Origin: Heliorestis acidaminivorans | Lineage (GTDB): Bacteria > Bacillota > Desulfitobacteriia > Heliobacteriales > Heliobacteriaceae | Length of the DNA: 64,000 bases | Assembly (NCBI RefSeq): GCF_008933955.1 | Contig: NZ_WBXO01000003.1 | Coordinates: forward strand, 62,001 to 126,000 | Direction of reading: 5' to 3' | Shown: piece after piece, positions 8,486 through 17,313 of the stretch | Layout of the letters: every line of letters starts with the position of its first letter | Numbering within the stretch: the first letter of the stretch is position 1 | Position numbers and translations under genes: made by a program | The notes under the pieces: generated by a model | Seen by the model: the letters and a program-made list of their open reading frames with translations, nothing else | What the model was told of the DNA's origin: nothing | Database searches by the model: none

Positions 8486-9442
8486 TTACAATTCCATCAT
8501 ATTGTGTCCCATATGTCGATATTTCTCATAGCGGTTTCTTAAAAGTTCCTCTTTAGAAAGACTGAGTAGTTTCGTTAATTCTTCTTCTAATGCTTTTTCG
8601 AGCTCTTCAGCGGCGCCAGCTGGATCACGATGGGCTCCGCCGGAAGGCTCTGGCACAATACGATCAATGACTTTTAGATCATACAAGCGCTCGGCAGTAA
8701 TACCCATAGCACTAGCTGCTCTAGGTGCTTGTGTGGAATCTTTGAATAGAATAGACGCTGCTGACTCGGGAGAAGCAACAGAGTAGATAGCATGCTCCAT
8801 CATCAATAGACGATCTCCCACTCCAAGGGCTAGTGCACCACCACTACCACCTTCTCCAATGACAACTGATATGATTGGAACAGGCAAGTTAGCCATCTCA
8901 AAAAGATTACGAGCAATAGCTTCGGCTTGTCCTCTTTCCTCTGCTCCAATACCACAATAAGCGCCAGGTGTATCTATAAAGCAAATGATGGGTCTATTAA
9001 ATTTCGCAGCCTGCTCCATGAGACGCAGGGCTTTTCTATACCCTTCAGGATGAGGCATACCAAAATTACGATATAGGTTTTCTTTGGTGTCTCTCCCTTT
9101 AACATGACCAATCATCGTAACTGGTCGGTCATGAAAAAGTCCAATGCCTCCAAAGATGGCAGGATCATCACCATAGAGGCGATCACCTTTCATCTCAAAG
9201 AACTTATCTACAAGTAAACGTATATATTCAACACTATTAGGTCGCTGGGGATGGCGCGCCAACTGAGCTTGTTGCCATGGTGTAAGGTTTTGATAGATAT
9301 TTTTTTTCAATTCTTTAGCCTTTTCTTCTAGTACAACGATCTCTCCCACTAGGTCAAGATTTTTGTCACGAGTAAAGGCTCTTAACTCTTCGATCTTGGC
9401 TTCTAGTTCATATAATGGTTTCTCAAAGTCCAGCGGTGCCAT
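8486..9442 (-). CDS. accA: Acetyl-CoA carboxylase carboxyltransferase subunit alpha
   Basis: 318 residues from the chosen ATG ([20 protein letters not shown]), the family's usual length. An N-terminal coiled segment is followed by the carboxyltransferase domain with [34 protein letters not shown] and [15 protein letters not shown]. AccA pairs with AccD to transfer CO2 from biotin to acetyl-CoA in fatty acid synthesis. A GGGGGAG site lies 6 nt ahead of this ATG; an upstream in-frame ATG at 9481 would add 13 unlikely residues. It overlaps the accD end by 20 bp. AccA itself looks intact although its accD partner is shortened. Confidence 0.96.
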   Translation of the reverse strand: MAPLDFEKPLYELEAKIEELRAFTRDKNLDLVGEIVVLEEKAKELKKNIYQNLTPWQQAQLARHPQRPNSVEYIRLLVDKFFEMKGDRLYGDDPAIFGGIGLFHDRPVTMIGHVKGRDTKENLYRNFGMPHPEGYRKALRLMEQAAKFNRPIICFIDTPGAYCGIGAEERGQAEAIARNLFEMANLPVPIISVVIGEGGSGGALALGVGDRLLMMEHAIYSVASPESAASILFKDSTQAPRAASAMGITAERLYDLKVIDRIVPEPSGGAHRDPAGAAEELEKALEEELTKLLSLSKEELLRNRYEKYRHMGHNMMEL

Positions 9443-9884
9443 CTTCGCTCCCCCTCTCAATTCCTGCTCTGTGTAAAGCAAGCAGGGTTGCCAATTCTTT
9501 GCGCATTTCTGTTCGGTCTATAATTAAGTCGACCATACCATGCTTTTGTAAAAATTCGGCCCTTTGGAAACCTTCAGGTAGTTTCTGACGTATCGTTTGT
9601 TCAATGACGCGAGGACCGGTAAAGCCAATTAAGGCACCTGGTTCAGCTATATTAATATCTCCAAGCATAGCAAAGCTAGCAGTGACGCCACCTGTCGTTG
9701 GGTCTGTAAGGATCGAAAAGTAAGGTATCCCAGCTTCTGCCAGACTTTTTAAGGCTGAACTAGTCCGAGCCATCTGCATTAAGGACAAGACACCTTCTTG
9801 CATTCTGGCACCACCAGAAGCAGAAAAGAGAATCAAGGGACAGCGCTCTTGACACTGGTTACATTTAACCCATAAACCATCCAT
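9423..9884 (-). CDS. accD: Acetyl-CoA carboxylase carboxyltransferase subunit beta, internally deleted
   Basis: 153 residues against about 280-290 for normal AccD. The first nine residues ([13 protein letters not shown]) match the start of the AccD zinc ribbon, then the sequence jumps straight to [18 protein letters not shown] in the middle of the catalytic domain. Roughly 115-120 residues are missing, including the second CxxC of the zinc ribbon. An in-frame TAA stands directly before the ATG, so the normal 25-residue N-terminus is also absent. The C-terminal part ([33 protein letters not shown]) is well conserved. Either a real deletion with a functional copy elsewhere, or a sequencing/assembly collapse; as written it should not form a normal AccD. 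Confidence 0.8.
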   Translation of the reverse strand: MDGLWVKCNQCQERCPLILFSASGGARMQEGVLSLMQMARTSSALKSLAEAGIPYFSILTDPTTGGVTASFAMLGDINIAEPGALIGFTGPRVIEQTIRQKLPEGFQRAEFLQKHGMVDLIIDRTEMRKELATLLALHRAGIERGSEDGTAGL

Positions 9885-9933
9885 TTAAACCGCGCCCTTC
9901 ATTGCTGGAGTAGGAGGCTGTGGTTAATACTAT

Positions 9934-10134
9934 TTAACCACCTAAAGCACCACTGATAATCTCGTGCGCTTCTTCTGCTTCTGATTCTGGAACGAGAATC
10001 TCAACTGAACCAGAATCGCCCAAGTGGGGGACACCAACAGGCCGCAACATGACAAGCAGTCCTTCTGTCGTTAAGACATTTTTTAAGTTATCAGCTGTAC
10101 TACGATTTGGCGCTATATATACTACAGTCCACAC
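9934..10134 (-). CDS. DUF2007-like small protein (66 aa)
   Basis: A small alpha/beta protein (WTVVYIAPNRSTADNLKNVL, then EILVPESEAEEAHEII) of the DUF2007/putative signal-transducing type, often found between dnaE and accD in Clostridia. A GTG at 10134 with GAGGTGA 7-8 nt upstream is preferred over the adjacent TTG at 10137. It lies 65 bp after mtrB and 49 bp before accD, so is probably cotranscribed. Function unknown. Confidence 0.75.
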   Translation of the reverse strand: MWTVVYIAPNRSTADNLKNVLTTEGLLVMLRPVGVPHLGDSGSVEILVPESEAEEAHEIISGALGG

Positions 10135-10199
10135 CAAGGGTTCACCTCACTTTTATTGACATTCAATTACCGCTTGTCGAAATAAAAATCTATCTTTCC

Positions 10200-10442
10200 T
10201 TAACTTCCCGCTTCGACTTGTCCGTGTTTAGTGTAAAGTATGGCCTTACCTCGAATTTTCATGGCTGATGTATGTTCTGTAAATTGTACAACCATAACTT
10301 CGCCTTTATCCAATTTTTCTGAATGATGAAAGCGAGTATCTTTCCCTCTTGTTAAACCTATAATGGTAACTCCATTCTCTAATGCTTTAACAACTAGATA
10401 GTCGCCTGTAATAATCTGTTCGTTCTCTTGCAAGGAGAACAC
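10200..10442 (-). CDS. mtrB: Tryptophan RNA-binding attenuator protein TRAP
   Basis: 80 residues highly similar to Bacillus [24 protein letters not shown], then [14 protein letters not shown] and [15 protein letters not shown]. Lysines and arginine at the positions of the RNA-contacting K37, K56 and R58 of B. subtilis TRAP are present, as are the threonines of the tryptophan pocket. TRAP forms an 11-mer ring that binds (G/U)AG repeats when loaded with tryptophan and attenuates trp genes. No trp gene, anti-TRAP or folE neighbour is present; it sits between dnaE and the DUF2007 gene. GTG at 10442 starts the frame; a TTG at 10433 has better spacing from the GGGAAGG site and may be the true start. 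Confidence 0.93.
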   Translation of the reverse strand: MFSLQENEQIITGDYLVVKALENGVTIIGLTRGKDTRFHHSEKLDKGEVMVVQFTEHTSAMKIRGKAILYTKHGQVEAGS

Positions 10443-10532
10443 ACCTTCCCTTATAAATTACCAGATCTTTTTAAGAATAGCATAAGATTGCTTTTCAATG
10501 CAAACGAGCTGGAAAATTTCTCATTTCTTTTC

Positions 10533-13500
10533 CTATGCCCTTTTTTTTGTCCTTTTAATCGTCATCACCTTAGAGCCGACAAAGTTCTCCAGTTCTATTT
10601 GTAAATGTGGATTTTCTTGAACCCAATATACTGGGGACAGTTGAAAAGCTCGACTGTCATTAAGAAAAATCAATTGAACAGGTGTAGCACCTTGGTGTTT
10701 CTGTAGAATCTCTAAGAGGGCTTCTACTGTTTTTTTCTCTGATGAAGCGAAAGGAACTCGCAAAATCACCACCTTATCGCACTGCTCTGCTTCTACTGCT
10801 TTTTGGTAAGTTAAAGAAATTCTATCTTCTGGCTGGAGTAAGGTTAGACGTTCACTAAAGACTTTCTTATTTTCTTCTTCATAATGAATCTTTCCTTCTA
10901 CGATCACAATTCCTTCATCAATTAATTGACTGCTATAGCTATTATAGGTGCGAGGAAAAACAAGTACTTCAATAGCTCCGGCCCAGTCTTCTAGAGTGAA
11001 GTAAGCCATAACTTCACCACGCTTCGTAGTAGTCCGTCGCAGTCCATGAATAATACCACCAAGGGTGACTCGCCTCTGATCCATTTCTCTTTGAATCTGC
11101 GCTAATGGCAAGGTTGTTCTATTTTCTATTAGAGGTCGCACTTCTTCTAAAGGGTGACCACTAAAATAAAAGCCTAAAAGCTCTTTCTCCATTGTTAGAA
11201 GATCTCGATGGGGAAATTCTGTCACCGACGGTATTGGTACATCGTCGTTATAACTTTTCTGCCCATCTTCACCAGCTTCTTCAGCGCCAAAGTCGAAAAG
11301 ATTCATTTGACCTGTCGCTAAGTCCCTTTGCCGCATTTCTGCTACTTCCATGCATTTATCAAGAATCATCAACAAAGGTCTTCTGGGGCCGATAGAAGCC
11401 ATCGCTCCTGCTTTGATTAAACTTTCTAAGACTCTTCTATTTACTTGTTTTCCATCAACACGAATGCAAAAGTCCACTAAACTGCGAAAATGCTTATCCT
11501 TCTCTCGAGATAATAATATTGCTTCTATTGCATTTTTGCCTACATTCTTAACAGCAGCTAATCCGAAGCGAATCTTATCTTTCTCACCCTTCTCGCTTAC
11601 GACAGTAAAATCAACATCAGAGAAATTTACATCAGGAGGCAAGACTTGAATAGACATTTGTCGACAAGCTTCAATGTATTGAGCTACTTTCTCTGAACTA
11701 TCAGCGGCGTTAGTTAATAAAGCGGCCATAAATTCTAGAGGATAGTTAGCCTTCAAATAAGCAGTCTGATAGGCTATCAAGGCATAAGCGGCTGAGTGGC
11801 TTTTGTTAAAGCCATAGCCCGCGAAAAATTCCATAAGGTCAAAGATATGCCCTGCTGTTTCTACAGCAATTCCTCTCTTTTCTGCTCCTTCTATAAACTG
11901 ACGTCGCAATCCTGCAATTACTTCAGGTTTTTTCTTGCCCATTGCGCGGCGTAACATATCGGCTTCACCTAGTGTAAAGCCTGCTAGTTCACTAGCAATT
12001 CGCATTACCTGTTCTTGGTAGAGTATAACACCATAAGTATCTTTCAAGATAGGCTCTAAAGCAGGATGTAGATACTCCACAGCTTTGCGTTTATGCTTTC
12101 GGGCAATAAAATCATCGACCATGCCTGATTGTAATGGACCTGGTCGGTAAAGTGCCACAAGGGCTACAATATCTTCAAAATGAGAGGGCTTTAGCTCTTT
12201 GAGAATAGCTCGTAAGCCCGCACTTTCTAACTGAAAGACGCCAAAACTATCGGCACGACCAAGCAAGGCATAAGTCTTAGCATCATCTAGTGGAAGCTCT
12301 TTTAAGTCAACCTTTTTTCCCCTGCTTTTGGCAATCTTGCGAATAGCATCACCGACTAAAGTAAGGGTCTTTAGGCCGAGGATGTCCACTTTTAAGAGAC
12401 CTATTTCCTCGACCTGATCTTTAGCGAATTGAGTCGTTACACCTTCGTCAGAACCTCGCTGTACCGGTAAATAATCTACTAGTTTCGTAGGAGCAATTAC
12501 AACGCCAGCGGCATGCGTTGAAGCATGACGAGGCATGCCTTCTAGAGCTTGAGCTGTCTCAATAAGTTTCTCTACTTCCTCATTCTCTTTAAGCTTTTGT
12601 AATTCTGGGCTTACTTTCAAGGCTTTTTCTATAGTCATACCTAGTTCAGCAGGAATGGCTTTGGCAACTTTATCAACTTCTGATAATGGTACGTTTAAGA
12701 CTCGACCTACATCGCGAATAGCCGCTCGAGCGGCCATAGTTCCGAAAGTGATGATCTGAGCAACTCGTTCACTACCGTACTTCTTAACGACATAGTCAAT
12801 CACTTCACCACGGCGTTCAAAGTCAAAGTCTATGTCTATGTCAGGCATGGAGACGCGCTCTGGGTTAAGAAATCTCTCAAAAAGCAAGTCATAAGCTAAA
12901 GGATCAATATCAGTAATCGCCAGAACGTAAGAAACTAGACTACCTGCGGCAGAGCCTCTACCTGGACCAACAAGAATATCATTTTGACGGGAAAAGTTAC
13001 AGAAGTCTTGTACGATTAAGAAGTATCCTGCAAAGCCCATACGACAAATAGTCTGTAGTTCAAAAGCAAGTCTCTCTTCATAAGCTTGTTGACCACTAAT
13101 ACCGCGCCTAGCCATTCCTTGTTGACAGAGATAGAGAAGATATTTTTCTGTCTCTTCCCAAGTTACATTAGGCCAGGGCGCTTGGTCTTGTTGTGCTTTC
13201 CAATATTCAAAATGCCCATCCTGAGGTATGGGGAAAGGTGGCAAATAATTGACACCAAAAGTAAAGTCTACATGACAAGCTTCAGCAATAGTTAAGGTGT
13301 TGTTTAATGCTGAAGGATAATCACCAAAAAGAGCTGCCATCTCTTGAGCACTTTTTAAGTAAAATTCTTCTCCTTGAAAACGCATCCGTTCACTATCCTG
13401 AAGTGTTTTGCCCATCTGGACACACATCAGCACGTCTTGAAGATAAGCATCTTTACGGTTTACATAGTGCACATCATTAGTTGCAACTAAACCTAATTCA

Positions 13501-14093
13501 AAAGCTTGGGCTAGCTTAATTAATTGTCGATTAACTTTTTTCTGTTCCGATAGGCCATGATCTTGTAATTCTATATAAAAATTTTCTTTGCCAAAAATTT
13601 GATGATATAATGCTACCCGCTCTTTGGCTTGTTCTTCCTGATCTCGTAAAAGGAGTGAGGGGATCTCACCAGCTAAGCAGGCACTTAAAGCGATGAGACC
13701 CTTGCTATACTGAGCTAGTAGTTCATGATCTACTCTTGGCTTATAATAAAACCCTTCTAAATGAGCTTTAGAGACAAGGGCCATCAAGTTACGATAACCT
13801 TCTAAGTCTTTCGCTAATAAAACTAGATGATGCTGTTCTCCGTCTTTTTGAACATCTCGATCTTTTCTGTTTCTTGCCGCAACGTAAACCTCACAGCCAA
13901 TAATTGGTTTGATTCCTCGAGCTATTGCTTTTTTATAAAAATCAATGACACCATACATTACACCATGATCAGTAATGGCTAAGGCTGGCATCCCTAAGTC
14001 AATTGCTCTATCGATTAAGCGGGAAATACGGGCGGCACCGTCTAACAAGCTGTATTCTGTGTGTGTGTGTAAATGGACAAAAGGTTGACGCAG
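10533..14093 (-). CDS. dnaE: DNA polymerase III subunit alpha (DnaE), apparent CTG start
   Basis: About 1186 residues. Order: PHP domain beginning RQPFVHLHTHTEYSLLDGA; polymerase domain with VGPGRGSAAGSLVSYVLA and PDIDIDFDFERRG (catalytic aspartates); fingers and tandem HhH region; C-terminal OB domain (VTLGGIIHGLRRTTTKRGE). It replicates the chromosome. The first usual start codon in frame, TTG at 14048, would cut off FVHLHTHTEYS, the first PHP motif. The frame is open upstream to a TGA at 14100-14102 and contains only a CTG (14091-14093), which has GGTGGTGA 6 nt upstream. CTG initiation is therefore the simplest reading. It follows the subtilase gene by 28 bp. Confidence 0.95.
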   Translation of the reverse strand: MRQPFVHLHTHTEYSLLDGAARISRLIDRAIDLGMPALAITDHGVMYGVIDFYKKAIARGIKPIIGCEVYVAARNRKDRDVQKDGEQHHLVLLAKDLEGYRNLMALVSKAHLEGFYYKPRVDHELLAQYSKGLIALSACLAGEIPSLLLRDQEEQAKERVALYHQIFGKENFYIELQDHGLSEQKKVNRQLIKLAQAFELGLVATNDVHYVNRKDAYLQDVLMCVQMGKTLQDSERMRFQGEEFYLKSAQEMAALFGDYPSALNNTLTIAEACHVDFTFGVNYLPPFPIPQDGHFEYWKAQQDQAPWPNVTWEETEKYLLYLCQQGMARRGISGQQAYEERLAFELQTICRMGFAGYFLIVQDFCNFSRQNDILVGPGRGSAAGSLVSYVLAITDIDPLAYDLLFERFLNPERVSMPDIDIDFDFERRGEVIDYVVKKYGSERVAQIITFGTMAARAAIRDVGRVLNVPLSEVDKVAKAIPAELGMTIEKALKVSPELQKLKENEEVEKLIETAQALEGMPRHASTHAAGVVIAPTKLVDYLPVQRGSDEGVTTQFAKDQVEEIGLLKVDILGLKTLTLVGDAIRKIAKSRGKKVDLKELPLDDAKTYALLGRADSFGVFQLESAGLRAILKELKPSHFEDIVALVALYRPGPLQSGMVDDFIARKHKRKAVEYLHPALEPILKDTYGVILYQEQVMRIASELAGFTLGEADMLRRAMGKKKPEVIAGLRRQFIEGAEKRGIAVETAGHIFDLMEFFAGYGFNKSHSAAYALIAYQTAYLKANYPLEFMAALLTNAADSSEKVAQYIEACRQMSIQVLPPDVNFSDVDFTVVSEKGEKDKIRFGLAAVKNVGKNAIEAILLSREKDKHFRSLVDFCIRVDGKQVNRRVLESLIKAGAMASIGPRRPLLMILDKCMEVAEMRQRDLATGQMNLFDFGAEEAGEDGQKSYNDDVPIPSVTEFPHRDLLTMEKELLGFYFSGHPLEEVRPLIENRTTLPLAQIQREMDQRRVTLGGIIHGLRRTTTKRGEVMAYFTLEDWAGAIEVLVFPRTYNSYSSQLIDEGIVIVEGKIHYEEENKKVFSERLTLLQPEDRISLTYQKAVEAEQCDKVVILRVPFASSEKKTVEALLEILQKHQGATPVQLIFLNDSRAFQLSPVYWVQENPHLQIELENFVGSKVMTIKRTKKRA

Positions 14094-14121
14094 GAGAGTT
14101 CACCACCAATTCTAAACTCGG

Positions 14122-15273
14122 TTATATCTTTTTCTTCACTCCCCACGGCTCTTCCTTCTTCTTTTTCTGTCCCCTTCGAAAGCATTGTTCAAATTCTTTA
14201 GCCGCTTGAATTGCCTCTTTCTTATCATCAAAGTAGCCAAGCTCCACACTATAGCCTTTTTGAGCTAACCAGCCTATTCTTCTTTTGTGTTCTTTCACCA
14301 TTACTTTGACTGCTTCGGGCATAATAAATTCTGGAGCTCCATCAAGACCTAGCTGTAAACCTACTTTTAGATCTAGAAGACCAGCACCAACTTGCCTTGG
14401 TGGTGCTTTCAAGCTTCGAGTGTTGCGCATAAGATGGGCAAAGATTTCTGATTCCGTCATTTTTCTACCTAATCTATGCTCTTCTAGGGCTGTTAATAAG
14501 GCGGCGGCACCTGTAACGTGAGGAGAGGCCATCGACGTTCCTCGCAAAGAAGCGTAACGTCGACCTAACCAACAGCTTAATATATCCACACCTGGTGCAA
14601 CTAGATCTATAGCATCATTAGAATTCGAAAAAGGTGCAACTTTTTCGTTCATATCTACTGCACCGACACAAACAGCTTCAGGAAAAGCGGCGGGATAGGA
14701 GCGTTCTATTGTATTAGGATTGCCATCTCCTTCATTACCAGCGGCACAGACGACCAAAATATCTTTATTTACTACTTTACGCACAATTTCGTGGAACTCT
14801 TTGTTGTACTTCGAAGTACCTAGGCTAATGTTTACGATGCGCACTTTTTCACCATTAGGGCCTACCCAGTTTGCAATCCACTCTAAGCCTTTTATAACTG
14901 CTTGCACCGTACCTTCGCCTTTTTTGTCAAGTACTTTGCCTACTAGAAGTCTAACATCAGGGGCTACACCTACAAGTCCACTGCTTGATGTTGCCGCAGC
15001 TACTATGCCTGCTACATGAGTCCCGTGCCCGTTATCATCTTCATAATCATTAGGGTTGCCACCGGTAAAGTTTTTTCCTCCTATTATTCTCTGGCTTAGG
15101 TCAGGATGTTCTCTGGCAATGCCTGAGTCTAATAAAGCTACAACAATGCGATTGCCTTGTGTCCTTGGCCAAATTTCTGGTGCCCCAATAAGTTTAATAT
15201 TTGGTGGAATACTTGTGGGGCTATTTATATTAACAGAAAGGGTCTTAAAGACAGGTAAACGTAAATTCTGCAT
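14122..15273 (-). CDS. S8 family serine peptidase (intracellular subtilase)
   Basis: 383 residues with the complete subtilisin triad: D49 in VVALLDSGI, H83 in NGHGTHVAGIVAAA, S247 in LRGTSMASPHVTGAAAL, and the oxyanion N180 in VVCAAGNEGDG. There is no signal peptide and only a short leader before the catalytic domain, so it resembles intracellular or immediately active subtilases. The C-terminal 70 residues are basic, with WLAQKGYSVELGYFDDKKEA resembling a small SPOR-like substrate- or wall-binding domain, ending in a lysine-rich tail. AAAGGAG precedes the ATG. It ends 28 bp ahead of dnaE. Its physiological target is not evident. Confidence 0.9.
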   Translation of the reverse strand: MQNLRLPVFKTLSVNINSPTSIPPNIKLIGAPEIWPRTQGNRIVVALLDSGIAREHPDLSQRIIGGKNFTGGNPNDYEDDNGHGTHVAGIVAAATSSSGLVGVAPDVRLLVGKVLDKKGEGTVQAVIKGLEWIANWVGPNGEKVRIVNISLGTSKYNKEFHEIVRKVVNKDILVVCAAGNEGDGNPNTIERSYPAAFPEAVCVGAVDMNEKVAPFSNSNDAIDLVAPGVDILSCWLGRRYASLRGTSMASPHVTGAAALLTALEEHRLGRKMTESEIFAHLMRNTRSLKAPPRQVGAGLLDLKVGLQLGLDGAPEFIMPEAVKVMVKEHKRRIGWLAQKGYSVELGYFDDKKEAIQAAKEFEQCFRRGQKKKKEEPWGVKKKI

Positions 15274-15375
15274 GATTTACTCCTTTCTTTGTTAAATTAT
15301 GACTTTACTATACTCTTCATTGTATTCCACCATTTTCCACTAGGTGTCTTGCTCATCTACTCCTTAAGCAAAAAA

Positions 15376-15405
15376 AGAAACCTCGTCGCTAGGACAGAGG
15401 TTTCT
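15376..15405 (-). terminator. Terminator of the acyl-CoA synthetase gene
   Basis: Stem AGAAACCTC / GAGGTTTCT followed on the minus strand by TTTTTTT, 12 bp after the stop of the synthetase gene. Confidence 0.85.
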
Positions 15406-15416
15406 CTAGTAAGGGC

Positions 15417-17090
15417 TTATGCTGTTTCAATTTTGGCGGCTTCTTCTAAGCCTAATTTTTTGATGTACATTTCTTTAAGTTTGAACTTCTGAATTTTTCC
15501 TGATGCTGTCATGGGGTAGCTCTCGACAAAGCAAATGTAACGAGGAATTTTGTAGCGAGAAATCTTGCCACGACAGAATTGAACTATCTCTTCTTCCGTT
15601 GCTTCTTCACCATTTTTGAGAATTACGCAAGCCAGCACTTCTTCACCGTACTTAGGATCAGGCACACCTACAACTTGAACGTCTTTAACTTTCGGATTCG
15701 TATAAAGGAATTCCTCAATCTCTCGGGGATAAATGTTCTCACCACCCCGAATAATCATATCTTTAGCACGACCTGTAATCTTACAATAGCCATGTTCATC
15801 CATGACTGCCAGATCGCCTGTGTGAAGCCATTTTTCTTCATCAATGGCCTCTGCAGTTGCTGATTCATTCTTGTAATAGCCAATCATGGTGCCAAAGCCA
15901 CGTGCACATAGTTCACCTTGAACACCCTTTGGAACTTCTTCTCCTGTAGCGGGATCAACAATCTTTACTTCAACAGCTGGTAAAGCTTTTCCAACTGTTG
16001 AAACTCTTCTCTCTAAACTATCGTAAGGAGTTGTTTGGGTAATAACAGGAGAAAACTCTGTCTGACCATAAGCAATTGTAATCTCTCGGACACCCATTTT
16101 TTCTACGACTTTCTTCATCACTTCGATAGGACAGGGTGAACCAGCCATAATACCTGTTCGCAAAGAAGAAAGATCAAATTGGTCAAATTCTGCGTGATCA
16201 AGCTCGGCAATAAACATAGTTGGCACACCGTAAAGTACAGTACAGCGCTCTTTTTCTACCGCTTTAAGTACTTCCCCAGGGTTAAAAGTTTCTAAAGGAA
16301 CCATGGTTGCACCTTTTACGACGCAAGCGAGGGAGCTCATCACACAACCAAAGCAGTGAAAGAGGGGAACAGGAAAACAAAGTCTTTCGTTTTCTCCCCA
16401 ATTCTGCGCTTCAGCAACTTTTTTGGCGTTATTAACAATATTAAAATGACTTAACATAACACCTTTGGGAAAGCCTGTTGTACCGGAGGTGTACTGCATA
16501 TTAATAGCTTCATCATAGTGAAGAGACTTTTGCCGCTCTTCAAGAGCCGCGTCAGAAATGCTTTTACCTTTTTCAATTAAGTCATTCCAGCTAAACATGC
16601 CGGCTTGTTTGTCATCAGGATTCCTTCCAATGAAGACAATATTTTTGAGCAAAGGAAGACTTGATTTGGTCTTTCCCGCTTCTGTATTTTTAAGATCAGG
16701 ACATAGCTCATTGATAATCTCTACATAATTATTATCTCTAAATCCTTCGATCATCAACAGTGTGGTGCTATCTGATTGGCGCAATAAGTATTCTAGTTCA
16801 TAAGTACGATAATTAGTGTTAACTGTTACAAGGACAGCACCAATTTTGGCACTACCAAATTGTACATAGAGCCATTCTGGATAATTAGTAGCCCAAATAG
16901 CAATATGTTCTCCTTTTTGAACACCTAAGGCCATCAAACCTTTAGCAACTTCGTTGCACTTTTCTTGAAATTGACGATAGGTAAGTCTAAGATTTCTTTC
17001 ATCGGTGTAAATAAGTGCTTCTTTTTCAGGGTTTTGAGCTGTTGTCTTGTCTAATAGATCACCAATGGTTATGTTCAATAAATCGGACAC
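15417..17090 (-). CDS. AMP-binding acyl-CoA synthetase (medium/long-chain fatty acid-CoA ligase type)
   Basis: 557 residues with the ANL-superfamily motifs: INMQYTSGTTGFPKGVMLSH (P-loop), TIAYGQTEFSPVIT (A5), WLHTGDLAVMDEHGY (A7 hinge), GRAKDMIIRGGENIYP (A8), and a C-terminal PMTASGKIQKFKL with the catalytic lysine. It activates a fatty or related carboxylic acid with ATP to an acyl-adenylate, then to acyl-CoA. Chain length cannot be read reliably. Start is GTG with AGGAG 10 nt upstream. A monocistronic unit between two terminators; with accA nearby it may serve lipid scavenging. Confidence 0.92.
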   Translation of the reverse strand: MSDLLNITIGDLLDKTTAQNPEKEALIYTDERNLRLTYRQFQEKCNEVAKGLMALGVQKGEHIAIWATNYPEWLYVQFGSAKIGAVLVTVNTNYRTYELEYLLRQSDSTTLLMIEGFRDNNYVEIINELCPDLKNTEAGKTKSSLPLLKNIVFIGRNPDDKQAGMFSWNDLIEKGKSISDAALEERQKSLHYDEAINMQYTSGTTGFPKGVMLSHFNIVNNAKKVAEAQNWGENERLCFPVPLFHCFGCVMSSLACVVKGATMVPLETFNPGEVLKAVEKERCTVLYGVPTMFIAELDHAEFDQFDLSSLRTGIMAGSPCPIEVMKKVVEKMGVREITIAYGQTEFSPVITQTTPYDSLERRVSTVGKALPAVEVKIVDPATGEEVPKGVQGELCARGFGTMIGYYKNESATAEAIDEEKWLHTGDLAVMDEHGYCKITGRAKDMIIRGGENIYPREIEEFLYTNPKVKDVQVVGVPDPKYGEEVLACVILKNGEEATEEEIVQFCRGKISRYKIPRYICFVESYPMTASGKIQKFKLKEMYIKKLGLEEAAKIETA

Positions 17091-17253
17091 TATGAATTCA
17101 CTCCTCGGCCTTGCTACGACAATGTTTACTTACTTTTATATCTGGCTGGATTTACTGGCGAATTTTGTCTATAAAAAATTTATTATTCTAGATAATAGTG
17201 AACAATTCCTTTCTAAGGGTAAAAAAGTTTCAAAAAAGATTATCATAAGTATG

Positions 17254-17287
17254 AAAAAAGCCTACACAGATATGTGCAGGCTTTTTT
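17254..17287. terminator. Terminator downstream of metX
   Basis: Arms AAAAAAGCCT / AGGCTTTTTT with an inner CACA/TGTG pairing, 26 bp after the metX stop. Confidence 0.85.
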
Positions 17288-17313
17288 CTTGCTCATTATA
17301 CACCTTGGGCTCT

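Noticed and set aside
9423-9884. accD as a complete, shorter carboxyltransferase of a new type
   Set aside because: The flanks of the gap are standard AccD sequence and catalytic-domain strands are missing; deletion or assembly error is simpler.
14055-14072. AC dinucleotide repeat in dnaE as a phase-variation switch
   Set aside because: Only 13 nt long, encodes the conserved HTHT of the PHP motif, and the upstream in-frame sequence RQPFVHL is conserved; a slipped frame would give a worse N-terminus. Kept only as a note on start choice.
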